This document shows positions 31,363-33,419 of a stretch of 33,419 nt of DNA, one piece after another; position 1 is the first letter of the stretch; each line of letters opens with the position of its first letter. The DNA comes from Actinomycetota bacterium. GTDB taxonomy: Bacteria > Actinomycetota > Acidimicrobiia > Acidimicrobiales > WLNW01. The translations under genes were made by a program, and so were the position numbers. The notes under the pieces were generated by a model. The model saw only the letters and a list, made by a program, of their open reading frames with translations. It had not been told where the DNA came from and made no database searches. Location of the stretch: NCBI GenBank assembly GCA_009699605.1, contig WLNW01000017.1, positions 1-33,419 of the forward strand, in the 5' to 3' direction.

Positions 31363-32499
31363 ATGCGCGATACAGAGTTTCCGATCCATGTCCTACCCGA
31401 GGTGATCGATGACCTTCACCGTCGCGTTCGCGCCACCCGGTGGCCCGATCAGCTAACCGACACCACGTGGGAGCATGGCGCCGACCTTCGCTACATTCGC
31501 GACCTGGCGCAGAGTTGGGTTGATGCGTTCGACTGGGCCCGCGTCGAAGGCGCGCTCAACGCCGAGATGCCCAGTAGGCGCTGCACGATTGATGGCCTCG
31601 ACGTGCACTTCACCCGTACCGTCCCCGACCTCGCCTCTCGCGAGCGCGGCCTGCCGCTCGTGTTGCTCCATGGATGGCCGAGCTCGTTCGTCGAGATGCG
31701 AGCGCTCGTGCCGCGACTCGTGCGTGCCGGTCACGAGGTGATCGTGCCTTCGTTGCCCGGCCACGGGTTCTCGTCGATACCGCTCCGCGTCGGCTTCGGC
31801 GCAGACGAAGGTGCGGCGGTGATCGCGTCGCTCATGACCGACGTACTCGGCCACGAGCGATATGTGGCCCACGGTGGCGACCGCGGGTCGTTCGTCGCGA
31901 CCTCCCTCGGTCTGACAGCGCCCGCGAACGTCGCCGGCATCCATCTGACACTGCCCGGCGGCATCCCGGGCGAGGGCGGCGATCGAAGTGCCGAGGAGAC
32001 CGAGTGGCTGACCACGACGGCCGCATGGGCGGTAGAGGAGGGTGGCTACTCGGCGATACAAGGCACGCGTCCGCAGTCGCTGGCCTACGCGATGCACGAC
32101 TCGCCGGTCGGGATGCTTGCGTGGATCGTCGAGAAGCACCGTGCGTGGAGCGACTGCGGTGGCGACGTCGAACGATGCATCTCACGCGAGCAGTTGCTCA
32201 CCAACGCAACCATTTACTGGGTCACCGGCACGTTCCGCGCCGCGTCGCACTGGTACTGGGAGCACCGGGTTCGTCCGCCAGCGGCGATGCGACCGATACG
32301 CATCGAGGTGCCCACCGCCGTCGTGCGCTATCCGAAGGAGGTCATGCGGACGCCCCGCTCGGCCGTCGGCCGCAAATACCAGCTGGTGCGATGGACCGAA
32401 CGACCCTCCGGTGGCCACTTCCCGGCGTACGAGGACCCCGAGTTCCTCGCCGATGACCTGGCGACCTTTGCGAGCGACCTGGGCGCGACGCTTCGGTGA
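31363..32499 (+). CDS. Microsomal-type epoxide hydrolase
   Basis: A 378-residue alpha/beta hydrolase preceded by the N-terminal EHN domain (FPIHVLPEVIDDLHRRVRATRWPDQ), as in microsomal epoxide hydrolase. HGWP oxyanion motif at 103-106, nucleophile D173 in HGGDRGS, C-terminal catalytic His in SGGHFPAYEDPE, and the PKEVMRTPRS segment before it. It opens epoxides to diols in the cytosol, likely from an alkene or arene oxidation. Start ATG 31363 is chosen because the longer start at 31327 lies inside a TATGGT -10 element at 31326-31331; GGAG lies 9 nt before 31363. No signal peptide. Confidence 0.88.
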   Translation: MRDTEFPIHVLPEVIDDLHRRVRATRWPDQLTDTTWEHGADLRYIRDLAQSWVDAFDWARVEGALNAEMPSRRCTIDGLDVHFTRTVPDLASRERGLPLVLLHGWPSSFVEMRALVPRLVRAGHEVIVPSLPGHGFSSIPLRVGFGADEGAAVIASLMTDVLGHERYVAHGGDRGSFVATSLGLTAPANVAGIHLTLPGGIPGEGGDRSAEETEWLTTTAAWAVEEGGYSAIQGTRPQSLAYAMHDSPVGMLAWIVEKHRAWSDCGGDVERCISREQLLTNATIYWVTGTFRAASHWYWEHRVRPPAAMRPIRIEVPTAVVRYPKEVMRTPRSAVGRKYQLVRWTERPSGGHFPAYEDPEFLADDLATFASDLGATLR

Positions 32500-32507
32500 T
32501 CGCGCCC
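32481..32507. terminator. Stem-loop over stop codon, convergent genes
   Basis: GGGCGCGA and TCGCGCCC form a perfect 8-bp stem around an 11-nt loop holding the TGA of the epoxide hydrolase gene and a CTTCGG element. It lies 29 nt from the convergent ATPase stop. Candidate bidirectional terminator, no T-tract. Confidence 0.4.
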
Positions 32508-32536
32508 GGCGACCCGGCGGTAGGACGCAACGTCGG

Positions 32537-33419
32537 CTAGGGACGAAGCGTGGCCAGGGCGGCCGCCGGCAGAACGCCGATCACCTCGCGTTGCTCGGCC
32601 GTTGCCGTGACCGCGAGTGCCTCGGCACCGTGGAGCACCATGAGCGCCAAGGCATCGCGCAACGGTGTACCCAACGCGATGACCGGGAGGTCAGGTGGGC
32701 TGCTGTGCGTATGCGGGGGCACCGGCGAGAGCATCGACCGGTCGACCGGGGTCACCGCGAGCAGTAGCAGTGCACGCTCCGCGCCGACGAACGACTCGAC
32801 AAAAGGTGTCGCAGGGCTCGTGAGCAGTTCCCGTGCGGTCGCACGCTGCGCGAGGGTGCCGTCCTCGGCGAAGATGGCGATGCGATCACCGAGTCTGACC
32901 GCCTCGTCGATGTCGTGGGTGACGAACACGATCGTCTTGCGGATGCCGGCCTGGATCGAGAGCAGCTCGTCCTGAAGATGGGTGCGGGTGATCGGGTCGA
33001 GTGCGCCGAACGGTTCGTCCATCAACAGCACCGGCGGATCGGCGCCGAGGGCTCGAGCGACGCCGACGCGTTGCTGTTGGCCGCCCGACAACTCGTGTGG
33101 GTAGCGATCGCGATACGCGTCGGGGTCGAGCCCGACCAGCGAGAGCAGCTCGGCGACCCGGTCGGCCTGACGCTTCTTCGACCAGCCGAGCAGGCGCGGG
33201 ATCATTGCGACGTTCGCGCCGATGGTGAGGTGGGGGAAGAGTCCGATCTGTTGGATCACGTAGCCGATGCCGCGACGCATGATCACCGGGTCGAGGGTCG
33301 CAATGTCCGTGCCGTCGATCAGGACTCGACCGTTGGTCGGCTCGACGAGCCGATTGATGAGTCGCAGCGTGGTCGTCTTGCCACAGCCCGACGGACCGAC
33401 GAGCACGGTGAGCTCGCCG
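32537..33419 (-). CDS. Quaternary amine/betaine ABC transporter ATPase, partial
   Basis: ABC ATPase of the ProV/OpuCA type; its N-terminus lies beyond the window end. The visible 294 residues contain Walker A GPSGCGKTT, the Q-loop in YVIQQIGLFPHLTIGANVAMIPRLLGW typical of the glycine betaine/choline branch, signature LSGGQQQRVGVARAL, Walker B VLLMDEPFGALDP and the H-loop FVTHD. A C-terminal region of about 80 residues (RSMLSPVPPHT..., AEALAVTATAEQREVIGVLP) looks like a single degenerate CBS domain, which in OpuCA senses ionic strength. It would energise uptake of betaine, choline or carnitine. The rest of the operon (permease, binding protein) must lie upstream of it, outside the window. Confidence 0.85.
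   Translation of the reverse strand, partial: GELTVLVGPSGCGKTTTLRLINRLVEPTNGRVLIDGTDIATLDPVIMRRGIGYVIQQIGLFPHLTIGANVAMIPRLLGWSKKRQADRVAELLSLVGLDPDAYRDRYPHELSGGQQQRVGVARALGADPPVLLMDEPFGALDPITRTHLQDELLSIQAGIRKTIVFVTHDIDEAVRLGDRIAIFAEDGTLAQRATARELLTSPATPFVESFVGAERALLLLAVTPVDRSMLSPVPPHTHSSPPDLPVIALGTPLRDALALMVLHGAEALAVTATAEQREVIGVLPAAALATLRP

Noticed and set aside
1-33419. CRISPR arrays, toxin-antitoxin, phage or defence systems
   Set aside because: No regularly spaced repeats, no Cas, nuclease, integrase or transposase motifs were seen; the content is metabolic.

Overview
The window is GC-rich, densely packed DNA from what is most likely an actinobacterium, plausibly of the Acidimicrobiia. This rests on the gene content (many SDR oxidoreductases, amidohydrolase-2 enzymes, VOC and SnoaL-like proteins, an NDMA-type alcohol dehydrogenase), frequent GTG starts, 4-nt ATGA/GTGA overlaps, and TAnnnT -10 hexamers that sit either 25-60 nt before a Shine-Dalgarno start or 5-6 nt before a start codon with no ribosome site (leaderless genes). 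The taxon is an inference. I saw no tRNA, rRNA, CRISPR array, transposase or phage gene.

Layout. 1-1735: end of a SnoaL-like gene, a convergent SDR and a ThrH-type phosphatase. 1777-2040: a broken GntR regulator start and a palindromic divergent promoter. 2041-5394: operon of amidohydrolase, class II aldolase, a degenerate SDR and an intact SDR. 5590-7830: a large molybdopterin oxidoreductase, divergent from a bioA-bioF-bioD biotin operon (7905-10992). 11064-12045: a VOC protein and a Usp-like protein with an operator-like palindrome. 12137-15526: amidohydrolase, MFE-2-like SDR and NDMA-type alcohol dehydrogenase, followed by a scrap of another dehydrogenase. 15646-17726: IclR regulator divergent from an amidohydrolase with a TTG start. 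17773-22128: GDXG esterase, sugar-isomerase-like TIM barrel, APH-like kinase and a CrtC/lipocalin-like protein. 22140-22181: a perfect 16-bp inverted repeat. 22258-23469: another amidohydrolase. 27332-23479 (minus): operon of TauD-type dioxygenase, SDR, amidohydrolase and alpha/beta hydrolase. 27401-29344: two overlapping hotdog-fold genes and pheA. 29382-32499: SDR, SnoaL-like, VOC and epoxide hydrolase genes. 32537-33419: start-truncated quaternary-amine ABC ATPase.

Theme. Apart from biotin synthesis, pheA and the transporter, this is a catabolic accessory region. Five amidohydrolase-2 enzymes lie in 23 kb, several in their own operon with SDRs and a different partner (aldolase, alcohol dehydrogenase, or 2-oxoglutarate dioxygenase plus esterase). 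This looks like several related degradation modules for organic acids, esters or ring-cleavage products; the substrates cannot be read from sequence. The most unusual items are the aldolase lacking its usual glutamate beside an SDR lacking its YxxxK, the 4-gene TauD module, three gene remnants, the perfect inverted repeat and the promoter-overlapping palindromes.
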